Shown in pieces: positions 50,109 through 58,707 of a DNA stretch of 64,000 nucleotides. The position numbers and the translations under genes were made by a program. The number at the start of each line of letters is the position of its first letter. Positions within the stretch are counted from its first letter, which is position 1. Under the pieces are notes generated by a model. The model searched no databases and was not told the DNA's origin. It saw nothing but the letters and a program-made list of their open reading frames with translations. The stretch comes from Candidatus Saccharimonadota bacterium (lineage in GTDB: Bacteria; Patescibacteriota; Saccharimonadia; Saccharimonadales; Saccharimonadaceae), in assembly GCA_028286365.1 (NCBI GenBank), contig JAQBRR010000001.1:186001-250000 (forward strand), given 5' to 3'.

Positions 50109-50709
50109 CTGAAATACCCTTAATGAGTTCGGCTTTATGCTCTTCGAGGTTTGCGAGCATATAAGGTATCTGTGCGCCGAGGTCGACGTTATGTTGCAAG
50201 GTTTCCGTCAGGAACGAGGTCACAGCATCGGCGAGCTTTGTATCGATTTGAGTAATTAAACGCTGTTTTTCAGCGGTGACGTTTTCATCTAGCTTGCTCT
50301 TTATGTCCGTTTGGTGATCTTTGATATCAGTCTGAGCAGTCGTAATGACAGTCTCGGCTTGGGTGCGAAGAGCCTCGAGCATCGTGTGATAGCGTTCAGT
50401 TTCACTCTTTACAACGTCATCACCCAGTCTTGCTAACTCTTTATTAAGGCCTTCGGTTGTTCCTTCTAGATCCTTCTGTAGCTCGCTCGTTGATTTCTCT
50501 AAAACGGTCCTAAAGTCAGCCTCGGCCTTAGCGAGCATCTGCTCTTTTACCTCTGGTGGCAGGTGCGTTGGTTGAACGACTGGCTTAGCCGGCTTTTCGG
50601 GGCGGGGACGAAAGTGCGCCCAGGCGTGACGAACGGCAGTAGCTGAGAGAATGCCAATAATAAAGACATTCACAAGCAAAAATATTTGTAAAAATATAAC
50701 CCCACCCAT
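50098..50709 (-). CDS. atpF: ATPase b-type stator subunit
   Basis: N-terminal TM then a long charged coiled coil; operon position. Confidence 0.75.
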   Translation of the reverse strand: MGGVIFLQIFLLVNVFIIGILSATAVRHAWAHFRPRPEKPAKPVVQPTHLPPEVKEQMLAKAEADFRTVLEKSTSELQKDLEGTTEGLNKELARLGDDVVKSETERYHTMLEALRTQAETVITTAQTDIKDHQTDIKSKLDENVTAEKQRLITQIDTKLADAVTSFLTETLQHNVDLGAQIPYMLANLEEHKAELIKGISDEE

Positions 50710-50713
50710 ACCG

Positions 50714-51556
50714 TTAAAACCTCGTCAAAATAACATAAATTGCGATGACTGCAACCGCTAGGATCCCTAGTACGAGAGCAGACAACTGTATAACATCACG
50801 ATACACGGCTGACTGTGCCATAGGGTTGCGTCCTACAGAGATAATACTACTACGAATCATAGAGTAAATGATACTAACAACGATAATAATTGTAATAATA
50901 AAGATCACACCACTAATAATGATAGGGAGTGAGTTGACTGTTTTTCCAGCGAGAGCATTCGCAAGGTTTTGAATAGCTGCCGGGATCAGCGTTTTGTCTG
51001 GCTGTGCATAGAAGTAAGTGACATTGACAACGATTGGTACTTCGCCTAAAGTCACTTTTTGTTTTTTGCCCTCGTTATCAGTATAAGTTTGAGTACTATT
51101 ACTATTGGCTGGGCCATCTTGAGCGATACCGACAACCTTGGCATTATTGGTCGCTTTCATGCCGACGCCCTTTATCGGCGAGGCGGTGATTTGATCACCT
51201 TTAACGATTGCACCATTCATGTCTGACACGAGTACTGAGGCAACACCGTTCGTGGCAACTTGTACTTGGTTAGCTGAACCATTCGATACAGTCAGTAAGG
51301 AGCTATCACTGTTAATAATGACTCCTAGGAGACTATTAACATTACTCGAAGATGTGCCAACAACCTGGTCAGATGTACCGTCCTTGAGGCTGACGAGGGA
51401 CCCAACAGATAACGTATCGCTGGTTGAGTAACCCTGAGAGATTGTTGTCTGTGCACTTGTCGCGACTGGTAGAAGTATCGCCAGACTAACAACACCAACG
51501 ACTAGTATTGCACTGTGTCGTGTCCGTGCTCCTACTAGCTTGACTATATTTAGCAT
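50714..51556 (-). CDS. Secreted/membrane protein with C-terminal two-TM c-subunit-like hairpin, at the atpE position
   Basis: Signal peptide, extracytoplasmic domain (GAIVKGDQITASPIKGVGMKATNNAKVVGIAQDG), then TM-loop(ISVGRNPMAQSAVYRD)-TM; 4 nt from the atpF-like start. Confidence 0.7.
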   Translation of the reverse strand: MLNIVKLVGARTRHSAILVVGVVSLAILLPVATSAQTTISQGYSTSDTLSVGSLVSLKDGTSDQVVGTSSSNVNSLLGVIINSDSSLLTVSNGSANQVQVATNGVASVLVSDMNGAIVKGDQITASPIKGVGMKATNNAKVVGIAQDGPANSNSTQTYTDNEGKKQKVTLGEVPIVVNVTYFYAQPDKTLIPAAIQNLANALAGKTVNSLPIIISGVIFIITIIIVVSIIYSMIRSSIISVGRNPMAQSAVYRDVIQLSALVLGILAVAVIAIYVILTRF

Positions 51557-51664
51557 GATTCTCCTATGATGATCACTAATGGTATTAGTATAACAAAAAA
51601 GTGCGAAGGCATAAGCACCTTACGTATTGTGCTAAAATGTAAGTACAAAGGACGGGACGAGTAG

Positions 51665-51772
51665 GTGAAAAAATTACCTGGAACCGAGGAAGGCTTCACA
51701 CTTCTAGAACTCATCATTGTCATGATAGCGGTCGTTATTTTAGTGGCCGTTGTATTCTACTTCTACGGATAA
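51665..51772 (+). CDS. 35-aa type IV prepilin N-terminus-like micro-ORF
   Basis: GTG start; MKKLPGTEEG|FTLLELIIVMIAVVILVAVVFYFYG*; prepilin cleavage motif with Glu+5. Not in the supplied ORF list. Confidence 0.6.
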   Translation: MKKLPGTEEGFTLLELIIVMIAVVILVAVVFYFYG

Positions 51773-51882
51773 GCATCTGTACAAAACCTATAGTACTAAG
51801 CAATTACTAAGCTGTTGCGTTATTGCATAATTTAGCTTATGATTATGGCAGTTAATGCGAGTAAAGTGGAGAGTGCTGTAGA

Positions 51883-52086
51883 GTGATCAACAGATCTATA
51901 ATCCAAAAACTTGGCGACAAAGAGATGGATCGCAAAGCCTTCTTGAAATACAGTGGCTTGGCTCTTATTGGCGTTATTGGGTTGCAGGGAATTCTATCAC
52001 TTATCTCGAAAATTGATAAACCACCAGTTGCCGTGCAGCCTGAACAAACATCACGCGGCTTCGGCAGCGGAAAGTATGGAGCATAA
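51883..52086 (+). CDS. Small single-TM hypothetical protein
   Basis: 67-aa ORF just upstream of and nearly contiguous with the next ORF; MDRKAFLKYSGLALIGVIGLQGILSLIS. Confidence 0.6.
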   Translation: MINRSIIQKLGDKEMDRKAFLKYSGLALIGVIGLQGILSLISKIDKPPVAVQPEQTSRGFGSGKYGA

Positions 52087-52088
52087 TA

Positions 52089-52586
52089 ATGGCTATTGAA
52101 CAACGGCTTCCCGTAGTAAACAGCGATGATGGTGTATGGGGTGACGACCTCAACGCTTTTTTGAGTAAAGAGCACTACAATGCTGACGCAACTTTAACAC
52201 CTGGAACGTCAACAAACGGTGGTCACAAGACAGTCACAATTCAGGCAGGTACTGGAACAGCTGCACCACTTACATTTACCTCGTCTGCCGGTACATTGTT
52301 ATCGACGGCTGCTCCTGGTGCTGTCGAGTTTAGTACGAACAAATTGTATTACACAACAACAACACCGACACGCATGACCGTTGCAGCTTTCCCTGCAGGT
52401 ACCACTGTTGCCGGAGGTGATTTACATTATGCAGACGGTACTGGCACGCTTGTAACGTTACCAATTGGCGGTACCAATGCAGTATTGACCGTTATAGGTG
52501 GACTTCCGTCGTGGGTGATACCGGCTGGTTCAACATACAATTATGGTCTGACAGGGGCAATTGCCGCAGGAATTGTAAATTATTAA
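52089..52586 (+). CDS. Phage tail/spike N-terminal-like protein
   Basis: RLPVVNSDDGVWGDDLNAFLSKEHYN pattern; beta/Gly/Thr-rich remainder. Confidence 0.65.
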   Translation: MAIEQRLPVVNSDDGVWGDDLNAFLSKEHYNADATLTPGTSTNGGHKTVTIQAGTGTAAPLTFTSSAGTLLSTAAPGAVEFSTNKLYYTTTTPTRMTVAAFPAGTTVAGGDLHYADGTGTLVTLPIGGTNAVLTVIGGLPSWVIPAGSTYNYGLTGAIAAGIVNY

Positions 52587-52603
52587 GATGAGAATGTAGA
52601 TAG

Positions 52604-53047
52604 ATGACAGCAAATACTGCACCACGATATACAGTTGTTGGCGATAACGCCAGCAATGCTGCTACCGGTATGGCTCCGACACTTACGACAGCGGCGGCTG
52701 ACTTTACGGGTATATCGACCAATAACCAACTCGTTTTTACGGCCGGCACCAACGGTAGTCGTCTTATTGGTATACACTTTGAGGCGATTGGTACAAACGC
52801 AGCGTCAGTCGCCCGTGTCTATATTAACAACGGGTCTGCAAATACGACAGCAGCTAACAACTCTTTGATTGGCCAGCTCACCTTACCCGCTACAACAACA
52901 TCGGCAGTTGCAGCTGTTGGTTCGGCTGATTTTTACTTTCCAAACGGTGCGCTTGATCTGGATATAAGCTATAGAATTTATGTTGGCCTTGGCACGACTG
53001 TTGCTGCTGGATGGGTACCGACACCAACCCAGGGTGGTGACTTCTAG
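52604..53047 (+). CDS. Hypothetical virion-like/beta-sandwich protein
   Basis: 147-aa ORF colinear with its neighbours; SRLIGIHFEAIGTNAASVARVYINNGS. Confidence 0.6.
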   Translation: MTANTAPRYTVVGDNASNAATGMAPTLTTAAADFTGISTNNQLVFTAGTNGSRLIGIHFEAIGTNAASVARVYINNGSANTTAANNSLIGQLTLPATTTSAVAAVGSADFYFPNGALDLDISYRIYVGLGTTVAAGWVPTPTQGGDF

Positions 53048-53983
53048 ATGGACCAGTTCGGTTTACCGACATCCGGATTATTCGAACAATACACATTTAA
53101 CGCAAACTCTGCGAGCAGTGGTGGAAACTGGCATACTTGGACTAAACCACTCGGTAAAAGTATGGCGAGTATTGTGCTTATAGGTGCTGGTGGTGGTGGT
53201 GGCACTGGTGCTATCGGATCCAACTCTACAGCAGCAGGCGGCGGTGGTGGTGGATCGGGCGGCATGACAATTCTTGAAATACCACTTTTTTTCTTACCCC
53301 CTCGTTTATATATATCTGTTGGACAAGGTAAATCAGGTATTGCAATTAATTCGCTTAATACCTATGTATCAACTCAACCTAATACAGTAGCTAACCATGT
53401 ACTCGCAATTGCTAACTCAGGTGGTGCTGGTGGTAACGCTTCTGGTGCAACAGCTGGTGCAGCAGGAACAGGTGCAACTGGTGCGCTAGTAAGCTCAATG
53501 CCACTTGGATGGGCATGGTCTAAAGCTACTTTAGGAGGACAGGGTGGTATTGTTGGTGGAGCGACCGTTGCTGGTGCTGCGTTATCAGTTCCTATTAGTG
53601 GCCTTCGTGTAATGGGCGGCACTGGTGGGGGTGGTCTTCCTGCTGCGGCAACCACAGGGACAGCGGGTGGTCTGATTAGTCCTGTTGGGTCACCAAGTTA
53701 CTTTCTAGGTTCAGTCGGTGGCGTCGGCCCAACGACGGCAACGGTCCCAGCAGGATTAGGTGTAACAGGAACCACAGTACCTGAAACAGGTTTTTTCTAT
53801 TATGGTGGTACTGGTGGATCATCAACGCATGGTTCTGCAACCGGCACAGGACTCGTCCAGGCGGCAGGCGGTAACGGTGGTATTGGATCAGGTGGTGGTG
53901 GCATGGGCGGTGCGCTGACTGGATCAACTGCCGCCGTCGTGGCGTTAGGTGGTCCAGGACTTGTTGTTATTACCTGCTATTAG
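53048..53983 (+). CDS. Glycine-rich protein, adhesin/tail-fiber-like
   Basis: SIVLIGAGGGGGTGAIGSNSTAAGGGGGGSGG and repeated Gly-rich tracts; ATG directly after the preceding stop. Confidence 0.72.
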   Translation: MDQFGLPTSGLFEQYTFNANSASSGGNWHTWTKPLGKSMASIVLIGAGGGGGTGAIGSNSTAAGGGGGGSGGMTILEIPLFFLPPRLYISVGQGKSGIAINSLNTYVSTQPNTVANHVLAIANSGGAGGNASGATAGAAGTGATGALVSSMPLGWAWSKATLGGQGGIVGGATVAGAALSVPISGLRVMGGTGGGGLPAAATTGTAGGLISPVGSPSYFLGSVGGVGPTTATVPAGLGVTGTTVPETGFFYYGGTGGSSTHGSATGTGLVQAAGGNGGIGSGGGGMGGALTGSTAAVVALGGPGLVVITCY

Positions 53984-54016
53984 CATATTGTCTATACTTT
54001 CAAGTACCATATAGAT

Positions 54017-54916
54017 ATGAAGTTGTTGGTTCGTTTTTTGTTAGGAAGCAGTCTGGTGCTATGCTTAGCTATTTTTTCGATAGGCACTCATGTGTACGCG
54101 TTAACCGTGCCCACTGGTTTGACTATTGCACCAGTCCGAACTGAACTTCAGATCGTCCCAGGTACTGTACAGACGGGGCAGTTAACAATTTACAATATGA
54201 CGACTAATGATATGAATGTCACGATGGACTCCGAGGTATTCAACGTTATTAATGAGCAGTATGACTATTCATTTAATGCTACATCGCCCGTAGCCGGTTG
54301 GGTGCAGTTTGATCCGACAACTACTATTTTAGCTGCAGGTAAGAGCAAGACTATTAACTATTCGGTCAATGTCCCGGCTGGAGCTGAACCAGGAGGTAAA
54401 TATATAAGTCTATTTGCCTCGACGTCTATAAAGAGCAACAATACAGCAGTTAATTCTAGCGAGCGTGTTGGCTCTTTACTGTATATAACAGTCAGCGGCA
54501 ATGTATCGCGCACAGGATATGTGCTGAGCTTATTTACACCATGGACAATGATTAACACGAGTATGTGGAGTGCAACACTACATGATGGCGGTACAGCACA
54601 TTTTGCCAGTAACTATAGTATGAGCGTCAAGACGCTCTGGAACACAGATGTCTCGTCGTATTCGAACAGCTCACTTATTTTGCCAAAGACAATTCGTCTC
54701 ATTCAGGGAACGATAGCTGAGCCGAAGGTCCCAGGCATATACAAGCTTGTATTTATAGCCAGCCTTGGCGATTCATCTGACGCAAAGCTTGAACGCTACA
54801 TTCTCTATATGCCAATATACGGCTGGATAATTATCTCAATTGCCGTACTTTTTATCGTCAATAGGGTAATAAGAATTGTTCAAAGAAGGCGTGAGAAAAC
54901 TAAAAAAACTACGTAG
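54017..54916 (+). CDS. DUF916/WxLIP-like surface protein with C-terminal TM
   Basis: GLTIAPVRTELQIVPGTVQTGQLTIYNMTTNDMNVT...VNVPAGAEPGGKYISLFAS, C-terminal TM and basic tail. Confidence 0.75.
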   Translation: MKLLVRFLLGSSLVLCLAIFSIGTHVYALTVPTGLTIAPVRTELQIVPGTVQTGQLTIYNMTTNDMNVTMDSEVFNVINEQYDYSFNATSPVAGWVQFDPTTTILAAGKSKTINYSVNVPAGAEPGGKYISLFASTSIKSNNTAVNSSERVGSLLYITVSGNVSRTGYVLSLFTPWTMINTSMWSATLHDGGTAHFASNYSMSVKTLWNTDVSSYSNSSLILPKTIRLIQGTIAEPKVPGIYKLVFIASLGDSSDAKLERYILYMPIYGWIIISIAVLFIVNRVIRIVQRRREKTKKTT

Positions 54917-55469
54917 TCTGGGGCACAGCCGTATAGAGTATGTTTGTCGAATAACTGCCAGCAGATTTCGAAAAGTCTAATTTAACTCCGTAGGTAACCG
55001 TTGTCACATCACCACCGACACTTGGAGCAGCAGGACCAACAAAGTTTTTAATTAACGCTGGAGTTGTTGTCATACCAATGAAATTAGTCGACGCATCGGT
55101 ATTATAACCCCACGTATTAGTTGCTAATGCGGCTGCTGCGACATTACTCGAGGCCGTTATTGTGCCTAGTGTCCCTGTAAGGTTGGCCGTCGTTAGCGCA
55201 TTAAGATACAGCTTGTAGCCCGTGACGTCAGTTGAATTAACGGTTACGACATTATTTGATGTACTGAGCTGTCCGCTATTGGCTGGTACGGCCGATATAA
55301 CAACACTCGACACGTTAATTGTTAGTGAGGTCTGACCACCGTAGGGAACGACGGCGTTATAAATACCAACGCCATATGGCGAGGCAGAAACTGGACGTGC
55401 AATGACCAGAACGGCCGCCGTAATAGAGATGAAGAAAAATGCAATAAAAATATTGTTTACTTTTTTCAC
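54909..55469 (-). CDS. Secreted surface protein, beta-rich
   Basis: Signal peptide; VTGYKLYLNALTTANLTG...NTWGYNTDASTNFIGM...VKLDFSKSAGSYSTNILYTAVPQTT. Confidence 0.72.
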   Translation of the reverse strand: MKKVNNIFIAFFFISITAAVLVIARPVSASPYGVGIYNAVVPYGGQTSLTINVSSVVISAVPANSGQLSTSNNVVTVNSTDVTGYKLYLNALTTANLTGTLGTITASSNVAAAALATNTWGYNTDASTNFIGMTTTPALIKNFVGPAAPSVGGDVTTVTYGVKLDFSKSAGSYSTNILYTAVPQTT

Positions 55470-55566
55470 GTTCGTGCTACTACTTTCTTCATGCTTGTGC
55501 TATTATAGCATTCAGATAATATTCAGATCGAATTTAGATATAAACAAAAACATAAAGGATATAATA

Positions 55567-56601
55567 ATGTCTAAAAGAAACGTTCGCTCATTTTTCAATA
55601 AAATAGTCAGTTTTGTAGCTATAGCGGCACTTGTTGCCGTATATGTGCCAAACTTAGCGTCAGCTGCGGCAATTACTAACCGTAAAGTAGTGATTGGTAG
55701 TTCTCAGCTTAGCGCTTTAACTACATACGTTTTTACATTCAATGTTCCATCTGGAACTTCAGTTGGTTCTGCTGACTTCCAGGCATGTACGACTGCCAGT
55801 GGTACATGTACTCCAGCACCTGGATTCTCATCTAGCGCAGGACCTGCAACGCTGACGTCTCAGCCGACAACATTGGGATCAGCATCAGGATGGACAATCA
55901 ATACTGGAACCGCAAATGACCTCAAGATCTCTGCGACTGCGGCTGCTGCTCCTGGAGGTACTTCTACAGTGAGCTTTACTAATGTTACGAACCCAAGTTC
56001 AGCTAACGCTACATTCTTCATGCGTATCACAACTTATACTGGTACAACCGGTAGCTCACCATGGACTGGAGTGATTGATACTGGTGTCGTTGCAGCTGCA
56101 ACTGCTGGTCAAATCACTGTTACGGCTAATGTAGATGAGTCCTTGACCTTTACACTGTCTGCTGCAACGGTAGCACTCGGGACACTAACGACGGGCACGA
56201 CTGGTAAAGACGGAACAACGACAATGGTTGCTGCAACAAACGGTGGTACAGGATACTCAATTACTTATACCGGTAACTCTCTGACGTCACCTAGTGGTGC
56301 ACTGCCAGCTTACGCAAGCTCAGCATCAGCTGCTGGTACTGCAGGGTTTGGCTTTAACCTTATGTCTAATACGACCCCTTCTGTAGGTACTGGTGTCTCT
56401 GGTTCTGGCTCAGGAACTGCGTTTACTGGATACGGCACAGCTAATGCCTTCACCTTTAACTCTGGTGACAAGATTGCATCTGCATCAGCTGCAACCAACA
56501 GTAATACTTATACAGTAAGTTATGTTGCCAACGTCGCTGGTGCAACACCAGCAGGTAGCTACACCACAACGCTGAACTACGTCGCAACTCCTAACTTTTA
56601 A
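55567..56601 (+). CDS. Secreted surface protein, family S (module B)
   Basis: ITNRKVVIGSSQLSALTTYVFTFNVPSGTSVGSADFQACTTA...TPAGSYTTTLNYVATPNF; ATG at 55567 preferred. Confidence 0.82.
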   Translation: MSKRNVRSFFNKIVSFVAIAALVAVYVPNLASAAAITNRKVVIGSSQLSALTTYVFTFNVPSGTSVGSADFQACTTASGTCTPAPGFSSSAGPATLTSQPTTLGSASGWTINTGTANDLKISATAAAAPGGTSTVSFTNVTNPSSANATFFMRITTYTGTTGSSPWTGVIDTGVVAAATAGQITVTANVDESLTFTLSAATVALGTLTTGTTGKDGTTTMVAATNGGTGYSITYTGNSLTSPSGALPAYASSASAAGTAGFGFNLMSNTTPSVGTGVSGSGSGTAFTGYGTANAFTFNSGDKIASASAATNSNTYTVSYVANVAGATPAGSYTTTLNYVATPNF

Positions 56602-57620
56602 TGGCTAGCCGAGCGAAATATATATCCGTTTTCTTAATGAGCGTTGTCTTTACGGCAGCGCTCATTGTCATACATACAAGTTCAGCATCTGCTCTCACAA
56701 CTACTCAGGCAGCAAAGCAAGGCATACAGATTAGTCCATCGATCATTAATCTCAATGGTACAAAAGGCGGTAGCTACACTGTCACAGTCAAGATAACTAA
56801 TGTAACAGTTCAAAATCAAACCTACTATAGCTCGGTTAAAGATTTTACGAACAAGGATGAGTCGGGTACGCCAAATATTTTGCTTACGAGTACATTACCT
56901 GACATAGCCTCAATACGTACATGGGTATCAACAAATGCAAAAATTACACTCAAGCCAGATGAAAGTAAGACGCTAGCGGTTAATATTAGTATACCAAGTA
57001 ATGCTGAGGCTGGTGGCCACTATGGGGCTCTATTGTTTTCTGGTACTGCACCAACGCCTTCAAGTGCTGGCGTGGCACTCGAAGCCAGTGCTGCGGCACT
57101 ATTCCTTGTAAGAGTCGACGGTAATATTATCGAAAACGCGACGGTTGCTTCATTTTATACAGCACCGACGAGCAGTGATAACCAGTCCTCGTTCTTTGAA
57201 AAAGCGCCAATTACGTTCGTAACACGCATAAAGGATGACGGCAATATTCATCTTCAACCAAACGGCCATATACTTGTTCACGATATGTTTGGTAATGTAA
57301 CATCAACTATCGCGGTGAACAGCGACAAGGCCAATGTACTACCTAACAGTATTCGTCGATTTGACACGACGCTAAGCAGCTCGTGGATGTTTGGCTACTA
57401 TACGGCCGATCTACAACTTGGTTACGGCACGCACGGTCAGGTGCTTACTGATACAATCAGCTTCTGGGTGATTCCATACAAGATCGTTCTCGTTGCACTA
57501 CTCGTCGTGATAAGCGTTATATTCGTTCTCGTTCGCATGGTAAAAGTGTATAATAAACGTATCATTGCAAAAGCAATACAAAAACATGAAAAAACTACGT
57601 CAAACCACAGTAAAAAGTAG
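56601..57620 (+). CDS. DUF916/WxLIP-like surface protein with C-terminal TM (module B)
   Basis: GIQISPSIINLNGTKGGSYTVTVKITN, LKPDESKTLAVNISIPSNAEAGGHYGALLFSG; paralog of 40193-41188. Confidence 0.8.
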   Translation: MASRAKYISVFLMSVVFTAALIVIHTSSASALTTTQAAKQGIQISPSIINLNGTKGGSYTVTVKITNVTVQNQTYYSSVKDFTNKDESGTPNILLTSTLPDIASIRTWVSTNAKITLKPDESKTLAVNISIPSNAEAGGHYGALLFSGTAPTPSSAGVALEASAAALFLVRVDGNIIENATVASFYTAPTSSDNQSSFFEKAPITFVTRIKDDGNIHLQPNGHILVHDMFGNVTSTIAVNSDKANVLPNSIRRFDTTLSSSWMFGYYTADLQLGYGTHGQVLTDTISFWVIPYKIVLVALLVVISVIFVLVRMVKVYNKRIIAKAIQKHEKTTSNHSKK

Positions 57621-58707
57621 CACGAAAAATCGATCTAAGGTCGTCAAACTTGCTCATGCCAAGCGCCCTTTACTGCGTCATTTAAGGCTTGTTGAACACA
57701 AACACACAGGCAAGTTAGTCAAAGTCCACCACAGCTCATACGTAGCCTTAGCAGGCATACTTGTGATTGTTGGATTCTTTCTAGTTCTTAGTCAAAATAT
57801 TACCAAAGCAGCCGATAATTCAATCGCAATCAACGCTGTTGTGAAGGGGCCAGCGCCAACGGTCGGTGCAACAATCACCGCACCAGTTAACGGTATTAGT
57901 ATTCTTAATCTCAATCCTAGTCAAGTAGAGGGGACATGTGTGGCAGACTCATTCGTTGTTGTCTATGATGACGGCGCACTTGTCGGTTCAACGATATGTA
58001 CGGCTGCGGGACTATTTAGTCTTAATGTTCAACTTCATGAAGGCACGAATATTCTGTCAGCTCGAAACTTTGACGATCTGAATCAGGCGGGTCCGGATAC
58101 CCCTACGGTGACTGTGACGTTCACTCCTGAGACAGTAACTCAAGCTATAGTTCAGCCAAATCTACCTAAAACTCCGGTAATAATTCCCGGAGTGACTCCA
58201 GGAATTTCAGATTGTGATAATTACGTTCCAACTGGTACACTTAACACTGGTGGTGAGCCTCACGTGGCTGTTGTTTGTGTGCCGCAGACCGTTCGGGTCA
58301 ACGAAAGTAATAGTATTGGTGTACTCGTATGGGGAGGAGCACCTCCGTACGCACTTAACTTCAAATGGGGAAGTGGCGATGAAACGCTTATAAGTATGGA
58401 CGCTCCCGGCTACAAGAGTGTTAAGGTACATTATGCAAGTTCTGGCACATACAATATTAATGTTCAAGTAACTGATCGTGGATCAGCTGCTGCAACTGGC
58501 CAGTCGGCGGTTCATGTAACGAGCCCTACTCAACCGCAGACCCTCACACAAATTATCAATAGTATCGCTTCAACCTCATGGTTTGAAACACCAGTACCAC
58601 TCTACATAATTGCAGTCGGTCTGACACTAGGATTTTGGGGCGGAGATATATTTAATCGTAATTTTGGCGCAAGACGTCTTCGCAAGAGGACAAGGAGGGC
58701 ATCATAA
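57586..58707 (+). CDS. PKD/Ig-like membrane-anchored protein (module B)
   Basis: GTNILSARNFDDLNQAGPDTPTVTV; KWGSGDETLISMDAPGYKSVKVHYASSGTYNINVQVTDRG PKD motif; paralog of 39168-40133. Confidence 0.8.
   Translation: MKKLRQTTVKSSTKNRSKVVKLAHAKRPLLRHLRLVEHKHTGKLVKVHHSSYVALAGILVIVGFFLVLSQNITKAADNSIAINAVVKGPAPTVGATITAPVNGISILNLNPSQVEGTCVADSFVVVYDDGALVGSTICTAAGLFSLNVQLHEGTNILSARNFDDLNQAGPDTPTVTVTFTPETVTQAIVQPNLPKTPVIIPGVTPGISDCDNYVPTGTLNTGGEPHVAVVCVPQTVRVNESNSIGVLVWGGAPPYALNFKWGSGDETLISMDAPGYKSVKVHYASSGTYNINVQVTDRGSAAATGQSAVHVTSPTQPQTLTQIINSIASTSWFETPVPLYIIAVGLTLGFWGGDIFNRNFGARRLRKRTRRAS

Noticed and set aside
51883-53983. Prophage or contractile injection system
   Set aside because: Only tail-fiber-like/Gly-rich proteins; no capsid, terminase, sheath, baseplate or lysis genes seen.
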